A DNA stretch of 6,750 nucleotides from Clostridia bacterium (GTDB lineage: Bacteria > Bacillota > Clostridia > Oscillospirales > Acutalibacteraceae). The notes under the pieces are model-generated. The model ran no database searches. It was not told the origin of the DNA and saw nothing but the letters and a program-made list of their open reading frames with translations. This document shows, piece by piece, positions 6,647 through 6,750 of this stretch. Both the position numbers and the translations under genes were made by a program. Positions within the stretch are counted from its first letter, which is position 1. Each line of letters opens with the position of its first letter. The stretch is taken from assembly GCA_900766945.1 (NCBI GenBank), contig CAAFXD010000312.1, positions 1-6,750 on the forward strand, given 5' to 3'.

Positions 6647-6750
6647 ATGCAGAAAAAAGAAAGTATGACCGCACTTTTAAGCCTGTTTGCCCGCGCGTGG
6701 CACAACGAGCGGTACGCAGTGCGGGTGTTGGAGGACAATGTATCGCGCAA
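6647..6750 (+). CDS. Probable class I SAM-dependent methyltransferase, N-terminal fragment
   Basis: The open frame from ATG 6647 runs to the window edge, giving 34 codons. GAGGTGA at 6635-6641 lies five bases before the ATG and supports this start. The peptide begins MQKKESMTALLSLFARAWH and continues with a VRVLEDN segment. The pattern S/E-x-TAL-x-x-x-FARA-x-H, followed by a short charged stretch and V/I-R-V/I-x-x-D, resembles the N-terminus of the leucine carboxyl methyltransferase-like class I methyltransferases frequent in Clostridia. The SAM-binding glycine loop lies beyond the window, so the assignment rests on this short similarity recalled from the family. A second ATG at codon 7 is less likely because it lacks a well placed ribosome binding site. 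The strong terminator upstream means it has its own transcription unit. Confidence 0.55.
   Translation, partial: MQKKESMTALLSLFARAWHNERYAVRVLEDNVSR

Overview
The window looks like a piece of chromosome from a Gram-positive, Clostridia-type bacterium, most likely a gut Oscillospiraceae/Ruminococcaceae-like lineage. The reasons are the tight uvrB-uvrA order, purine-rich ribosome binding sites before every gene, a sigma-A-like promoter, and proteins resembling those of gut Clostridia. This placement is an inference; no rRNA or other phylogenetic marker is present. All genes are on the + strand and the base composition looks even, with no sign of a mobile element, tRNA, rRNA or CRISPR.

Region 1 (1-3762) reads as the end of a DNA-repair operon. 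It holds the last 63 codons of uvrB (its UVR motif), a complete 941-residue uvrA whose start overlaps the uvrB stop by one base, and, 12 bases after uvrA, a 243-residue DUF5131 (phage Gp37/Gp68-like) protein with a C-x6-C-x2-C-Y cluster. UvrA and UvrB are the damage-recognition half of nucleotide excision repair. The DUF5131 protein has no established function, so its place in this operon is the main functional question here.

Region 2 (3763-3936) is a 174-base gap containing a good extended -10 promoter (TTGACA, 17-base spacer, TACACT). A perfect 7-base dyad lies across the -35 box, and a second small inverted repeat lies at the predicted transcription start. The gap therefore starts a new, possibly regulated transcription unit.

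Region 3 (3937-6532) is one 854-residue gene joining an AMP-forming acyl-activating domain, a phosphopantetheine carrier domain and a PlsC-type acyltransferase domain. The arrangement suggests a single polypeptide that activates an acyl group, holds it on its own carrier and transfers it to a glycerophospholipid or lysophospholipid. Its adenylation P-loop departs from consensus. A strong intrinsic terminator follows the stop codon by a few bases.

Region 4 (6533-6750) is a short AT-rich intergenic stretch with a widely spaced inverted repeat, followed by the first 34 codons of a gene that resembles the N-terminus of a class I SAM-dependent methyltransferase family common in Clostridia. It runs off the window.

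The best candidates for something little described are the three-domain acyl-activating/carrier/acyltransferase protein with its dyad-covered promoter, and the DUF5131 gene in the uvrBA operon. Neither is proved novel by the sequence alone.
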